Source: Syntrophomonadaceae bacterium (lineage in GTDB: Bacteria > Bacillota > Syntrophomonadia > Syntrophomonadales > Syntrophomonadaceae). From it: a stretch of 64,000 bases of DNA. The first letter of the stretch is position 1, and each line of letters starts with the position of its first letter. Where the stretch lies: contig JAAYNQ010000048.1 in assembly GCA_012520725.1 (NCBI GenBank), positions 1 to 64,000 on the forward strand, read 5' to 3'. The position numbers and the translations under genes were made by a program. Below, in pieces: positions 44,905-54,345 of this stretch. Under the pieces are notes generated by a model. It was not told the origin of the DNA and did not search any database. It worked only from the letters and a program-made list of their open reading frames with translations.

Positions 44905-44945
44905 CTCCCGAAAAATATAAAAGCAGGCTGCATAGCCTGCTTCTT
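44905..44945 (-). terminator. Attenuator hairpin in the infC leader
   Basis: Minus strand AAGCAGGC (44942-44935) and GCCTGCTT (44928-44921) with a 6-nt loop, followed by TTATATTTTT and then the infC ribosome site. This is an intrinsic terminator placed just before the gene, as in L20-type leaders, and lies in the thrS-infC gap. Confidence 0.8.
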
Positions 44946-45096
44946 AATCATTAACAATTAGCCAGAATATAATACCATCTATTATAAACCCTGGTTAGTT
45001 AAATCAATACCTTAACAACCACTGCTGTAAGGTGAGAAGCAAAGCTCCTGCTTAGTACAATAAGGAGTATAGCATAAATAATCCCTGGATGCAATC

Positions 45097-47007
45097 TTAT
45101 CGATTAAGCTTTTCTCTGATTTCAGCCAGCAGCCGGGCTTTAAAATCAGCGCGACTAGTGGGTCCTAGATCTCCTTCCCTCCGGTGCCTTACTGATACCG
45201 TACCAGACTCAGCTTCCTTATCTCCTACTACCAGCAGATAGGGAATCTTCTGCATCTGCCCGTCCCGGATCTTGTAGCCGGTTTTTTCGCTGCGCAGATC
45301 GGCTTCCGCTCTGATTCCTTCTGCTTTCAAATCTTCCACTACCTCCCGGGCATAGTCATGATGGCGATCAGTTATAGGCAAAACCCGGACTTGTACCGGC
45401 GCCAACCAGGCCGGAAAAGCTCCGGCAAAATGCTCGGTTAATATGCCGATAAAGCGCTCAATACTGCCGTAAATAACCCGGTGTATCATAGCCGGCCGGT
45501 GTTTCTCCCCATCTTCTCCTATATAGCTCAGGTCAAACTTCTCCGGCATCTGAAAATCCAGTTGGATGGTTCCGCATTGCCAGGTCCGGTCCAGTGAATC
45601 CTGGAGATGGAAGTCTATTTTGGGACCATAAAAAGCTCCATCGCCTTCATTTATGCGATATTCCATACCTTTTTCGTCCAGGGCCTGTATTAAGGCATTG
45701 GTAGCTATTTCCCACATCTCATCCGATCCCATAGCCTTTTCCGGCCTGGTAGATACTTCTACATTATAGGGAAAACCAAACAGAGAATAAAAGCGATCCA
45801 CCAGATTGATAACTCCTTTTATCTCATCGATAATTTGCTCGGGGAGCATGAAAATATGAGCATCATCCTGGGTAAAAGCCCTCACCCGCATTAAACCGTG
45901 TAAAACCCCGGACATCTCATGCCGGTGAACCAGTCCCATTTCTCCCATTCTCAAAGGAAGATCTCGATAACTATGGATGGTCTGTTTATAGACCAGCATC
46001 CCGCCCGGACAGTTCATAGGTTTGATGGCATAGTCGGCTTCATCAATCTGGGTAAAATACATGTTTTCCTGGTAATGATCCCAGTGGCCGGATTCTTCCC
46101 ATAAATGTCGTTTGAGTATTATGGGAGTTCTGATTTCCTGATATCCAGCCCGGGCATGTTCTTCCCTCCAGAATTTCTCCAATTCATTGCGTAAAATCAT
46201 GCCCTTGGGTAAAAAGAAGGGAAAGCCGGGACCTTCATCCAGAACCACAAACAAACCCAATTCCCGGCCCAAACGACGGTGATCCCGTTTTTGTGCTTCC
46301 TCCAGTTTATGCAGATAATCATCCAGCATACTCTTTTTAGGGAAGGAGGTGGCATATATCCTCTGCAGCATCTGCCGGTCCTCGCTGCCCCGCCAGTAAG
46401 CTCCGGCCAGACTCATAAGTTTAAAAGCTTTTAAGCGCCCAGTAGAAGGAATATGGGGTCCGGCGCAAAGGTCAACAAATTCGCCCTGCTGGTACAGGCT
46501 TATTATCTCATCCTCGGGCAAATCCTGAATCAATTCCACCTTATAGGGTTCATTTTTTTCTTTAAATAAATGAAGAGCCTCCTCCCGACTGAGTTCCTTT
46601 CTGATAATCGGATAATCAGCTTTAACGATCTTCTGCATCTCAGCTTCAATAGCCTGGAAATCTTCCGGGGTAAAGGTATGTTCACTATCCAAATCATAGT
46701 AGAAACCCTTATCTATGGCCGGGCCAATGGCCAATTGGGTTCCTGGCCACAATCTTTGTACTGCTTGAGCCATAACATGAGAAGAAGAATGTCGATAAAC
46801 AGCCATAGCTTCAGGATCAGTAAAATCCAGGAGTTCCAGCGTTCCATCTTCGGTGATCTCAGTATTTAAATCGCTTATTTGCCCGTTAAATCTAGCCACC
46901 ACAGCATTTTGAGCCAGTTTCTTGCTTATGTCTTCAGCTACCTGCAGCAAGGTGGTTCCTTTCGGATACTGACGCTGGCTGCCATCTTTTAGTTTAATTG
47001 TTACCAT
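45097..47007 (-). CDS. thrS: Threonyl-tRNA synthetase
   Basis: 636 aa. TGS domain (1-62), SAD/editing domain with HSSSHVMAQAV (about 73-84) and a YDLD segment, class II core with motif 2 LVHRHEMSGVLHGLMRVRAFTQDDAH, Zn-site MNCPGGM, and an HGTP anticodon domain (VRVLPITDRHHDYA). ATG 47007 has AGGAGG 10 nt upstream. No T-box was found before thrS in the short 31-bp gap, so it probably depends on transcription from the DUF445 gene. Confidence 0.97.
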   Translation of the reverse strand: MVTIKLKDGSQRQYPKGTTLLQVAEDISKKLAQNAVVARFNGQISDLNTEITEDGTLELLDFTDPEAMAVYRHSSSHVMAQAVQRLWPGTQLAIGPAIDKGFYYDLDSEHTFTPEDFQAIEAEMQKIVKADYPIIRKELSREEALHLFKEKNEPYKVELIQDLPEDEIISLYQQGEFVDLCAGPHIPSTGRLKAFKLMSLAGAYWRGSEDRQMLQRIYATSFPKKSMLDDYLHKLEEAQKRDHRRLGRELGLFVVLDEGPGFPFFLPKGMILRNELEKFWREEHARAGYQEIRTPIILKRHLWEESGHWDHYQENMYFTQIDEADYAIKPMNCPGGMLVYKQTIHSYRDLPLRMGEMGLVHRHEMSGVLHGLMRVRAFTQDDAHIFMLPEQIIDEIKGVINLVDRFYSLFGFPYNVEVSTRPEKAMGSDEMWEIATNALIQALDEKGMEYRINEGDGAFYGPKIDFHLQDSLDRTWQCGTIQLDFQMPEKFDLSYIGEDGEKHRPAMIHRVIYGSIERFIGILTEHFAGAFPAWLAPVQVRVLPITDRHHDYAREVVEDLKAEGIRAEADLRSEKTGYKIRDGQMQKIPYLLVVGDKEAESGTVSVRHRREGDLGPTSRADFKARLLAEIREKLNR

Positions 47008-47038
47008 AATTACATTACCTCCTGAATCTATCTTAATA

Positions 47039-47635
47039 TTAAAAGGGAAATACCAATAGTATTATGATTTGAATAATACCAATTATGAAGCCCAATACTC
47101 CACCCAATATCTCTATAAACCTTAACTCACTGGAAGAAACCTTTCTGAGCATATCTTCCAATTGCCCAATATCAAGCTGGTTAATCTTTTCTTCCACTAT
47201 ACCTTTAATCTTTATTTCTTCACTTAAATAAAGCTGACTGGCTTTCATTACCTGGCTGATAATATCCTCCGCTTCCTGTCGCAGAACCCGGTCCACACTG
47301 TTTCCTAGCAGATTAGCAATTCTACCCGGGACAAACCCGGGTACAGCATCTGCTACCCTTGTCCTAATGATCTCCATTATCTTATTTACCAGGGATTCCC
47401 GAACCAGAGGGGTATCAATATGGGCAAAAATATCTTCCAATGACAAAAGCTCTTCTTCTACAATGGCCCCAATACTCCTGGCCAGATCTTTTCGCCTTTT
47501 GGGCAATAGTCCATACAATTCAAAGGCCAAGCAATTAACGGGTTGACGGGGCCAAAAAAGCAGTTTGATAGCTACCACATTGGTAATATATCCGATAAAG
47601 GCACTGATGATTGGAATAGCTAATACTTGATACAT
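47039..47635 (-). CDS. DUF445 family membrane protein
   Basis: 198 aa with hydrophobic ends: an N-terminal helix (about 3-20) followed by GYITNVVAIKLLFWPRQP, the hallmark of DUF445/YheB, and a C-terminal helix (about 178-197). The helical middle is soluble and acidic. Family function is unknown. Located between ytxC and thrS on the same strand; AGGGGA before ATG. Confidence 0.82.
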   Translation of the reverse strand: MYQVLAIPIISAFIGYITNVVAIKLLFWPRQPVNCLAFELYGLLPKRRKDLARSIGAIVEEELLSLEDIFAHIDTPLVRESLVNKIMEIIRTRVADAVPGFVPGRIANLLGNSVDRVLRQEAEDIISQVMKASQLYLSEEIKIKGIVEEKINQLDIGQLEDMLRKVSSSELRFIEILGGVLGFIIGIIQIIILLVFPF

Positions 47636-47714
47636 TTTATTCCCCTATTGTCTATTAGAAAAAATATATCAAACTTTGACCCTAACCGCAAACCGGTACT
47701 TAGGGGCAAGACGA

Positions 47715-47742
47715 CAAAATCCCCTTGCCGGGCAAGGGGATT
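47715..47742 (-). terminator. Intrinsic terminator of ytxC
   Basis: CCCCTTGC / GCAAGGGG with a 3-nt loop (47721-47739), followed on the minus strand by ATTTTGTC. It lies 16 bp after the ytxC stop. Confidence 0.8.
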
Positions 47743-47757
47743 ATTAAAGCAAGTATT

Positions 47758-48726
47758 TTAATCAAGCCGGGGGTACTGTCGTTGCCTACCTGACTCTATT
47801 TCACATAAGAATCTGGCACAGCGCTTACAGCCACGACAGAATACGATTTTATCTTCAAAGACCTGTTTTATTATCTCCACTGATTCATTTCGAGGCAATT
47901 CCATGGCATTATGGATTATTATCTTTCTGGGAGCAATAGTAATCAGAATACTTACCAGCAAATCATCCAGACTCACATCATCCAGCAAGAGGTCATCCAG
48001 ATAGTGTTGCATATACTGCTCTTCAATTTTACAACCGGTATGATCCCACAGGTAGAATAATCCATTATTGCCCAGGAGCAGATTGACTTCTTTTATGCGA
48101 GGTGCCTGGGTATCCACAAAATAGCGCAGCAGATTTACAAAGTCATTGTATTCCTTTTCATTTTTCAGTTCTTCTGCTGCCACCTCCACCGCAAACTTGA
48201 TCTCGGTAAGATATTCTTTCATACAAAAATTAATAAACCCTTCCACCGCCAGAAAATCATTTTCATTGATATGCTCCAAAATACGATGGGATATTCGATT
48301 CTTGCGTCCAAAATTCATCAGCAGATTCAGGCTTTCATTTTGATGACACCGACGTAAGAAGTCACCTGCTTTCAAATATAGTGACTGCCTATCTTCGGGA
48401 CTTGACTTGCGGTAGGTTCTATAGATTTCCCGCCATAAGAGCTTTGATTCCCAATCATTCACAATATGTTCGGCTAATACTTCAGCCAACTGATGTTTGA
48501 ATATATAGATAATATCTTCATTCCGGAAAGTGGAATCGCTGTAGTCCTTGCCATGTAAACAAAAATGAAGAAGCTGGCTATCGGTTGGATATGGTACGGC
48601 TGAAATTGGAACTAAGCGGATTTCTAATTCATATCCTCTTTGCTTGATCCATCTTAAACGGTTATCCAGTTCTTGCAAAAAACTATCAGTATTATGGGCC
48701 GTTGCTATTGTAAACTCATAAATCAT
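47758..48726 (-). CDS. ytxC: Putative sporulation protein YtxC
   Basis: 322 aa. Overall layout, length and the location just upstream of thrS match the YtxC family of sporulation-associated proteins. The middle holds EGFINFCMKEYLTEIKFAVEVAAEEL and the C-terminus has CRGCKRCARFLC, a four-Cys cluster that could bind metal or an Fe-S cluster. TGGAGG before ATG. The molecular role is unknown. Confidence 0.78.
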   Translation of the reverse strand: MIYEFTIATAHNTDSFLQELDNRLRWIKQRGYELEIRLVPISAVPYPTDSQLLHFCLHGKDYSDSTFRNEDIIYIFKHQLAEVLAEHIVNDWESKLLWREIYRTYRKSSPEDRQSLYLKAGDFLRRCHQNESLNLLMNFGRKNRISHRILEHINENDFLAVEGFINFCMKEYLTEIKFAVEVAAEELKNEKEYNDFVNLLRYFVDTQAPRIKEVNLLLGNNGLFYLWDHTGCKIEEQYMQHYLDDLLLDDVSLDDLLVSILITIAPRKIIIHNAMELPRNESVEIIKQVFEDKIVFCRGCKRCARFLCEIESGRQRQYPRLD

Positions 48727-49351
48727 AATGCGGCCTCCATTGAAAAGTTAATATATTATATGTTTACCCTAAAATCATTATTCAATCATACAAGCCCTGA
48801 AAATACTGCTATTTCCGGTATATTTTCAAAAAAAGTGGGCAGCAAGCTGTCATTCTTTTGGTCTATAGAACCAATGATAATCGGCTTATGCTAATATAAT
48901 CCATTCTGCTTGAAAGTGTTCATGAGCCTGCTCTTGAAATAAAGCGACTTGCATTACCAGGCCCCAGAGATTACATTCGGACAATATCTCCCGGGGCCTT
49001 GATTATGATTATTGCCTTCTTGTCTGCGGGTAAACCCATAGTATGCCTTTTCATGGAGACTTTAGTAGTATTTGAGGAAAAAGGCAAGGATCAACCGTTA
49101 CCGCCAAGGGTTTTTCGCTACTAGCCAGCAGCTAAGCCACTTGCTTCTTCACTTTCTTCTGTTACCTTCAATACCCTGTGGCTAATAGCTAAGCTCCTAC
49201 TTTTTCATATTAGTAACGCTTTTTCCAAAGTATTTGCCTTTATACTTAAGCTGGACGCAAAAAAGAACAGGCTTACCGGCCTGTTACTAGCATCAGTCAC
49301 ATATTAACTGATTATGGGTTTATTCTATTTTATTGCATTAATCACCAAGTT
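48727..49351. other. Intergenic region right of ytxC
   Basis: About 620 bp without a credible gene. It holds a long imperfect hairpin (about 48959-48999, AGGCCCC.GAGAT against ATCTC..GGGGCCT) and the terminator of the small membrane protein (49250-49285). The ytxC promoter should lie near its left end. The rest shows no repeat or ORF. Confidence 0.45.
49250..49286 (-). terminator. Intrinsic terminator of the small membrane protein gene
   Basis: Minus strand AACAGGC (49285-49279) and GCCTGTT (49272-49266) with a 6-nt loop, then CTTTTTTGCG. It is 65 bp downstream of the 73-codon gene and supports its transcription. Confidence 0.8.
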
Positions 49352-49573
49352 TTATTGAATCCTATTGGATTTTATTTGATTGATCACAGATTGAATAAAA
49401 GCCATAATTATCGTTCCTAAACCTAAAGACCAGAGGGCAATTGATAAATAAGGGTTGGACTTAACTATAGGAAGTAAAAATATTATCATTACGGCTATCA
49501 ATACCAGTACCAAGGTTAATTTATTTTGAAACACCTGATTTAATCCCCCTCCAAAACCGGTGATAAAAGACAT
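49352..49573 (-). CDS. Small two-TM membrane protein, 73 aa
   Basis: Not assigned to a family. Two hydrophobic helices (about 18-36 and 42-64) joined by a short SNPYL loop, with a basic C-terminus. A dedicated leftward terminator lies 65 bp downstream, which argues for real expression. The ribosome site is poor (CAGGGA directly before ATG), so the start is not certain. Monocistronic. Confidence 0.55.
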   Translation of the reverse strand: MSFITGFGGGLNQVFQNKLTLVLVLIAVMIIFLLPIVKSNPYLSIALWSLGLGTIIMAFIQSVINQIKSNRIQ

Positions 49574-49883
49574 TCCCTGGTTACCATATTATTCAGAATA
49601 TACTAGGTTGTGGTTAAGCGATCACCTTCTCTGCTAATGTTTTTTCATACCATACCCCGTGCTTTGCTTGCTTGAATTTTTCGATTGCTTACTATTTATG
49701 ATTATTTTGATAGGTTACTTTATGATAACATAGCTGAGCTTTTTTAGAAATAGATAGTGCCTTTTATAGCAAGGCCTTATTCAGATTTGATTCTACTGCG
49801 AGGGGTAATCAAGACCTATAGCATTTCTATTGCCAAGGCATTTTCGTCGTAGAATATTAGCAAGAAAAGGAGGTTTTTTAAGT
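49574..49883. other. Intergenic region upstream of the HicB-like gene
   Basis: 310 bp, AT-rich. I looked for a HicA-like ORF (about 60 codons) on either strand and saw none. No clear promoter pair can be called. Confidence 0.45.
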
Positions 49884-50291
49884 ATGATGTACGTCTTTCC
49901 TGCGATTTTCACACCATGCGAGACTGGCTATGCTATTCGGTTTCATGATTTACCCGGAACAAATAGCCAGGGTAAAGATATGTCTGAGGCAATCTATATG
50001 GCTCGTGATGCTTTAGCATCTTGGCTTGACTATCTTTTAGACGAAAAACAAGCTATTCCAAATCCGTCAAAACCTAATGAGATTAGTTTAGAAGACGGTG
50101 AATTTGTAAGCATGATTGATGTAGATATGCAAGCCTATCGCCGCCGTAAAAATTCTAAGTCCGTTAAAAAGACTTTATCAATTCCATCCTGGTTAAACGA
50201 AGAGGCTGAAGCTCAGAATGTCAATTTTTCAGCCATACTTCAGGAAGCTTTAAAAGCTCATTTAGGAATTGATAAGCCGAAAAATCTTTAG
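49884..50291 (+). CDS. Orphan HicB-like antitoxin protein
   Basis: 135 aa. The N-terminal HicB fold reads MMYVFPAIFTPCETGYAIRFHDLPG with the SEAIYMARDALASWL helix; the C-terminal part (VKKTLSIPSWLNEEAEAQNVNFSAILQEAL) is a ribbon-helix-helix DNA-binding module. HicB normally neutralises HicA, but no HicA ORF lies on either side. AGGAGG 10 nt before ATG 49884 fixes the start. The context (mobile-looking fragment, tRNA-Val, terminator) suggests a leftover of a mobile or defence island. Confidence 0.82.
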   Translation: MMYVFPAIFTPCETGYAIRFHDLPGTNSQGKDMSEAIYMARDALASWLDYLLDEKQAIPNPSKPNEISLEDGEFVSMIDVDMQAYRRRKNSKSVKKTLSIPSWLNEEAEAQNVNFSAILQEALKAHLGIDKPKNL

Positions 50292-50334
50292 GAACGAACA
50301 TATAAATTTAGTAGCCGATAAGGCTTCTCTATAA

Positions 50335-50403
50335 ACAGCCCAGGAACGAGCCGCCGCTAAAATGGACGAGTTGTTCGCCAGCAGCATTACATCAGAAAAA
50401 TAA
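50335..50403 (+). pseudogene. Possible C-terminal gene fragment
   Basis: A 22-codon stretch after an in-frame stop reads like a protein end (it includes QERAAAKMDELF) and finishes at TAA 50401. It has high-GC, Ala-rich codons unlike its surroundings and no start codon. It could be the remnant of a deleted mobile-element gene; the source is not identified. Confidence 0.3.
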
Positions 50404-50416
50404 GCCTATAAATAGC

Positions 50417-50452
50417 AAAACGGCCATCTATAAATAAGGTGGTCGTTTTTGT
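50417..50452 (+). terminator. Intrinsic terminator after the HicB-like gene
   Basis: AAAACGGCCATC and GGTGGTCGTTTT (with G-U pairs) enclose 9 nt, followed by TTTTTGTG. It ends rightward transcription from the HicB-like gene. Confidence 0.65.
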
Positions 50453-50515
50453 GTCTAGTTTGAGCCTGTTTGAAATAGACTGTCAGCAATTCACTATTTT
50501 CTAGTTTTGTCCTCT

Positions 50516-50562
50516 TTGTCGGCAAATCTGTCGGCAAGCCTATTTTTTATCTGCCGACACAA
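50516..50562. repeat. TGTCGGCA repeats beside tRNA-Val
   Basis: TGTCGGCA occurs twice directly (about 50518-50525 and 50531-50538) and once inverted as TGCCGACA (about 50553-50560). They lie just beyond the tRNA-Val terminator and might be arm-type sites of a lost integrase element; no integrase is present. Confidence 0.35.
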
Positions 50563-50592
50563 AACAAGCGGGGCTTCAAAACCCCGCTATCA
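50562..50592 (-). terminator. Terminator of tRNA-Val
   Basis: Minus strand AGCGGGG / CCCCGCT with an 8-nt loop, followed by TGTTTTGTG. It is 15 bp beyond the tRNA 3' end. Confidence 0.8.
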
Positions 50593-50603
50593 CTTGCTTT
50601 TTA

Positions 50604-50678
50604 TGGTGGGCCGTATAAGATTCGAACTTATGACTTCTTCCGCGTCAAGGAAGCACTCTCCCACTGAGTTAACGGCCC
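50604..50678 (-). tRNA. tRNA-Val (anticodon GAC)
   Basis: 75 nt with encoded CCA. Acceptor GGGCCGT pairs with ACGGCCC, anticodon stem CTTCC with GGAAG, loop TTGACGC, anticodon GAC at 50646-50644. T-arm AAGTTCGAATCTT. Reads GUC/GUU valine codons. Confidence 0.95.
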
Positions 50679-50844
50679 ATTTCGTGCTATTTATTATATA
50701 ACGATAAAACAGTAAAATCAAGTCTTGTATTGTCGTATATACTTGCCCTGCTGCTGTATTATCCAGTTATTATAACACCCAACACCTCATAAACTAGCGT
50801 CAATATTAATAAAATGTTGTAGACTTTTATTTTAAGGAGTATTT

Positions 50845-51591
50845 ATGTTTATAGTTATGGAGCGAAGAACAGCTGGAGTGCTTTTTTTTGGTATTTTCTT
50901 CTTGGGTATAGGCCTGGGTTTTTACAATTTTGCCTTGCATCCCAATATGTTCAATTGGGAAAAGGAAGGTATATTGATTCGGGAGGTTAGAACCGATCAA
51001 AAAGTGATTGCTTTAACCTTTGATGACGGCCCGGACCCAGTCAATACCAAAGCTCTGCTTGAGGTGTTGGAAAAATATAAAATTCAGGCTACTTTTTTTG
51101 TCCTGGGTAAGCGAGCTGAAAAACACCCTGAATTATTGAAAAAGATGGTAGAAGCTGGGCATGAAATTGCTAACCATAGTTATAGTCATGCAGATTTTAA
51201 TGGTAAATCCGATGAGTTTATTCTGGAGGAAATCAAGAAAACCAATGCTATTATTAAGTCTGTCACCGGTCAAAATCCTGTATTCTTTCGCCCTCCGGGC
51301 GGGTATCTATCCCATGCTATGATAGATCTTGCCCAGGAACATAATCTTACTATTGGTTATTGGACCTGGCAGCAAGACAGTAAAGATTGGCGGGACGGCA
51401 TGACCGGAGAAAGAATAGCAAAACATATTTTGAATCATCTTTACCCTGGGCAGATTGTGGTGCTGCATGATGGAGCATCCAATGGGATGGAAACTGCTAA
51501 AGCCATGGATATCTTGATTCCACAATTAAAAAAGAACGGATATAAATGTGTGACCTTGAGTCACTTGCTGAATCACGAGAACCATGAATAA
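50845..51591 (+). CDS. Polysaccharide deacetylase (NodB domain)
   Basis: 248 aa, N-terminal membrane anchor (about 9-30). NodB motif 1 TFDDGPD (catalytic Asp plus metal Asp), motif 2 HSYSH (metal histidines), motif 3 RPPGG and motif 5 LHDG are intact, so it should be an active metal-dependent deacetylase of peptidoglycan or a related glycan. AAGGAG before ATG. It is followed 53 bp later by a second deacetylase, probably an operon. Confidence 0.92.
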   Translation: MFIVMERRTAGVLFFGIFFLGIGLGFYNFALHPNMFNWEKEGILIREVRTDQKVIALTFDDGPDPVNTKALLEVLEKYKIQATFFVLGKRAEKHPELLKKMVEAGHEIANHSYSHADFNGKSDEFILEEIKKTNAIIKSVTGQNPVFFRPPGGYLSHAMIDLAQEHNLTIGYWTWQQDSKDWRDGMTGERIAKHILNHLYPGQIVVLHDGASNGMETAKAMDILIPQLKKNGYKCVTLSHLLNHENHE

Positions 51592-51644
51592 TGTCGCTTT
51601 CCCCATAATATAATTGAACAAACAGATTCCGGGAGATGAATTTC

Positions 51645-52391
51645 ATGCCCAAAATCTTTGGTTTTTATCAGTTACAGCGGCGCGCTCTAATAGCCATAGC
51701 CGGTCTCTTCATCCTGGCCATTCTCAGCAGCGGTATAGCCTATGTGCAAGCCGTCAACACCCTTAAGCCCATATATGAAGTAAAAACCAACAAGAAAATC
51801 CTGGCCCTCAGCTTCGACATCAGTTGGGGTAATAAAACACCCCTGCCAGTCCTGGAGGTCCTTAAAGAAAACAACCTAAGGTGCACCTTCTTTCTGTCCG
51901 GCCCCTGGGTAAAAGAATACCCGGAAATTGTACAGCGTATCAAGGAGGATGGCCACGAGATAGGCAGTCATGGTTATCGCCACATTAATTTGAGCAATCT
52001 CAGCAAAACGGAAATAAAGGAAGAAATCAGTAAAACCCATCAGATTATTAATGAGATCGCTGGAGTTGAGGCCAAACTGATCAGAACCCCCAATGGGGAT
52101 TATAGCAATCATGTAATTGAGGCTATTCACGAAAGCGGCTATGAAGCCATTAAATGGGGGACCGACTCCCTGGATTGGATGAATCCAGGGGTAGACTCCA
52201 TTATTGAAAGGGTTTGCCAGCAAGCCCATGCAGGGGATATCATTCTTATGCATGCCAGTGATACCTGCCAGCAGACGGCAGCAGCCTTGCCTGTGATAAT
52301 TAAAAACCTCCAGGATCAGGGTTATGAAATGATTACCGTTTCCGAGTTGTTAAAGGAAGATCAAGCAGGTACGGGAACCAATAAGAAATAA
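51645..52391 (+). CDS. PdaB-like polysaccharide deacetylase family sporulation protein
   Basis: 248 aa from ATG 51645 (GGGAG 9 nt upstream; ATG 51636 is too close to that site). TM anchor about 15-38. The NodB motif 1 is FDISWG rather than FDDG, as in Bacillus PdaB, while HGYRH, RTPNGDY and MHASD follow the family pattern. PdaB acts during sporulation on cortex/spore maintenance; whether such proteins deacetylate is unclear because one metal Asp is replaced. Confidence 0.85.
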   Translation: MPKIFGFYQLQRRALIAIAGLFILAILSSGIAYVQAVNTLKPIYEVKTNKKILALSFDISWGNKTPLPVLEVLKENNLRCTFFLSGPWVKEYPEIVQRIKEDGHEIGSHGYRHINLSNLSKTEIKEEISKTHQIINEIAGVEAKLIRTPNGDYSNHVIEAIHESGYEAIKWGTDSLDWMNPGVDSIIERVCQQAHAGDIILMHASDTCQQTAAALPVIIKNLQDQGYEMITVSELLKEDQAGTGTNKK

Positions 52392-52398
52392 TCCAGGT

Positions 52399-53946
52399 TT
52401 AAGGGATCTCTTCCTGCTCTTGGCTGTCTAAAGCAGTAAATCTACGCAAAGGCTTTTCTATAGGAAAAGGGCTTTCCAATACTGAGCTGCTGGCAATGCC
52501 CATTTCTTTAAATTTTCTGGCCGTAACCAGTACCCTTCCTTCCAGAGAACCCACTGCCCGGTTATAGGCATCCACCGATCGATCCAGTCCCTTACGCATC
52601 TCCGCAAAATGCCCGGCCAGTACCCGTATCCGCTCATACAATTCTTTTCCCAACTCGCTTATTATCCTGGCGTTTTCACCTATCTGTTCCTGCTGCCAGC
52701 CATAGGCTACTGAACGCAATAAGGCAATCAGGGTAGTGGGGGTAGCAATAATAACCCGTTGCTGGGCTCCGTATTCAATCAGCTGGGGCTGCTGCTCCAG
52801 AGCGGCACTGAAGAAAGATTCCCCGGGTAGGAATAATACAACGAATTCGGGATGGGGCTCGAACTGCTCCCAGTAACTTTTACTGGCCAGGTTGCTGATA
52901 TGGCTTTTGACCTGCCGGGCGTGATCCTTTAGATGCCGGGTTTTTTCCTCTTCGTCAACACTTTCTATGGCTTCCAGATAAGCCTGAAGAGGGGCTTTGG
53001 AATCAATAACTACATTTCTTCCTCCCGGCAATTTTACTATCATATCCGGTCTCATTAATCTCTGCCCATCAGTATTGACACTGGCCTGTTCTACGAAATC
53101 ACAATACGGCAGCATTCCTGCCACTTCCACTACCCGCCTCAGCTGTATTTCCCCCCATCTCCCCCTTACCGCCGGAGTTCTCAGGGCTTTTACCAATGCT
53201 GCTGTCTCATACTGCAATTGTCCCTGGGCAGTAGCCATGGACTTTATTTGTTCACTCAAGGAAGCATAAGCACCTGCTCTTTCTTTTTCCAGAGCCTTAA
53301 TTTGTTCATTAACCTCTTGCAATGATTTTTGTAGAGGTTGCACCAGATGATCTATAGCCTTTTGGCGCATTTCCAGTTCACCCCGGGCTCCTTGCTGGTA
53401 TTTATCCAGGGTGTTTCGGGCTAACTCTAAAAAAGCCTGGTTATTGTTCTTTAAAGCCTCGGCAGACAAGGCCTGGAATGAGGTCAGCAGGTTCTCCCGG
53501 GCCTCTTTCAATAAGGCTATATTATCCTCCGCTTTTCTCTTCTCTTCCTCCAAATTTGCCTTTAATTCAGCTGCTAAAACCTGTAGTCGGCCATTCTCTT
53601 CCTGCATATGGACCAACTCTTTTTTCTGCCGCTGTAACTGCTCTTCCAGATAATTCAGCCAGGAATTTTTTTCTTCGGCCGCTGCCCGGGCCTGCTGCTG
53701 TTCTGACAATTCTAACCTTAAAGATTGAATTTCAGCCTCCAGTGCCAAATGAATATTCCTGCTTTCCTGCAGCTGCTTCTCTTTGTCCTCCCATCTCTGG
53801 CTCCAATTCTGTTCTTGAACTTGAAGCTCCATTTGATGTTGCTCTTGCTGTTTTTTAAAGAAACTGCGGTAAAAAGGCAAGGACAAGCCGATACCAGTAA
53901 TTATGGCTAAGAGTATAGTCAAAGCATATGAGTAATAATTGTCCAC
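52399..53946 (-). CDS. rmuC: DNA recombination protein RmuC
   Basis: 515 aa. N-terminal TM helix (about 8-25), a long E/Q/R-rich coiled coil (about 28-235), then the RmuC nuclease-like domain with [42 protein letters not shown] and FLPGE. RmuC limits DNA inversions/rearrangements in E. coli. GTG start with AAGGAAG upstream. Convergent with the deacetylase pair, with only 7 bp between stops. Confidence 0.94.
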   Translation of the reverse strand: MDNYYSYALTILLAIITGIGLSLPFYRSFFKKQQEQHQMELQVQEQNWSQRWEDKEKQLQESRNIHLALEAEIQSLRLELSEQQQARAAAEEKNSWLNYLEEQLQRQKKELVHMQEENGRLQVLAAELKANLEEEKRKAEDNIALLKEARENLLTSFQALSAEALKNNNQAFLELARNTLDKYQQGARGELEMRQKAIDHLVQPLQKSLQEVNEQIKALEKERAGAYASLSEQIKSMATAQGQLQYETAALVKALRTPAVRGRWGEIQLRRVVEVAGMLPYCDFVEQASVNTDGQRLMRPDMIVKLPGGRNVVIDSKAPLQAYLEAIESVDEEEKTRHLKDHARQVKSHISNLASKSYWEQFEPHPEFVVLFLPGESFFSAALEQQPQLIEYGAQQRVIIATPTTLIALLRSVAYGWQQEQIGENARIISELGKELYERIRVLAGHFAEMRKGLDRSVDAYNRAVGSLEGRVLVTARKFKEMGIASSSVLESPFPIEKPLRRFTALDSQEQEEIP

Positions 53947-54345
53947 TAGAACACTTCCTTTGACCTGATGCTTATCTGTCCTTATATCCTATTTATGGAC
54001 GGGTTGGCCTGGATATGACAGCCCCTCCTCCATTTTACAGGATAATAATCAGAATAAGGTAAAAAATATATTCTGCCTGGGTATATTCATGATCACCAAA
54101 CCACAAGCAGGAAGGGCAGATAAGATGTTAAGTAAAGATGGAGTACAGGCCAGATACATACTGGCTTTTTGTTGCTTTTTTCTATCCGGAACCGAAATGC
54201 TGACGGGGTCTGCAGCTACCATAAGCGGAATAATGGGTACAGTAGAGCTGGCTACTGCCTTGTTGCATTACTCACCTCTATACGAGCTTTACGATATCAT
54301 TAAAACCTACAGCCAGAGTTGAGAAGATTGCTGCTAATCACAGCT
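53947..54345. other. Intergenic region right of rmuC with a possible small gene
   Basis: About 400 bp; apart from the 65-codon candidate at 54125-54322 no feature was recognised. Confidence 0.4.
54125..54322 (+). CDS. Possible small membrane protein, 65 aa
   Basis: Reads MLSKDGVQARYILAFCCFFL onward, with one moderately hydrophobic helix (about 10-22) and a second helical stretch rich in Ala/Gly/Thr. GGAAGGGC lies about 10 nt before ATG. An upstream in-frame ATG (54089) lacks a ribosome site. It is sandwiched between divergent/convergent genes and has no identified family; coding status is plausible, not proven. Confidence 0.45.
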   Translation: MLSKDGVQARYILAFCCFFLSGTEMLTGSAATISGIMGTVELATALLHYSPLYELYDIIKTYSQS

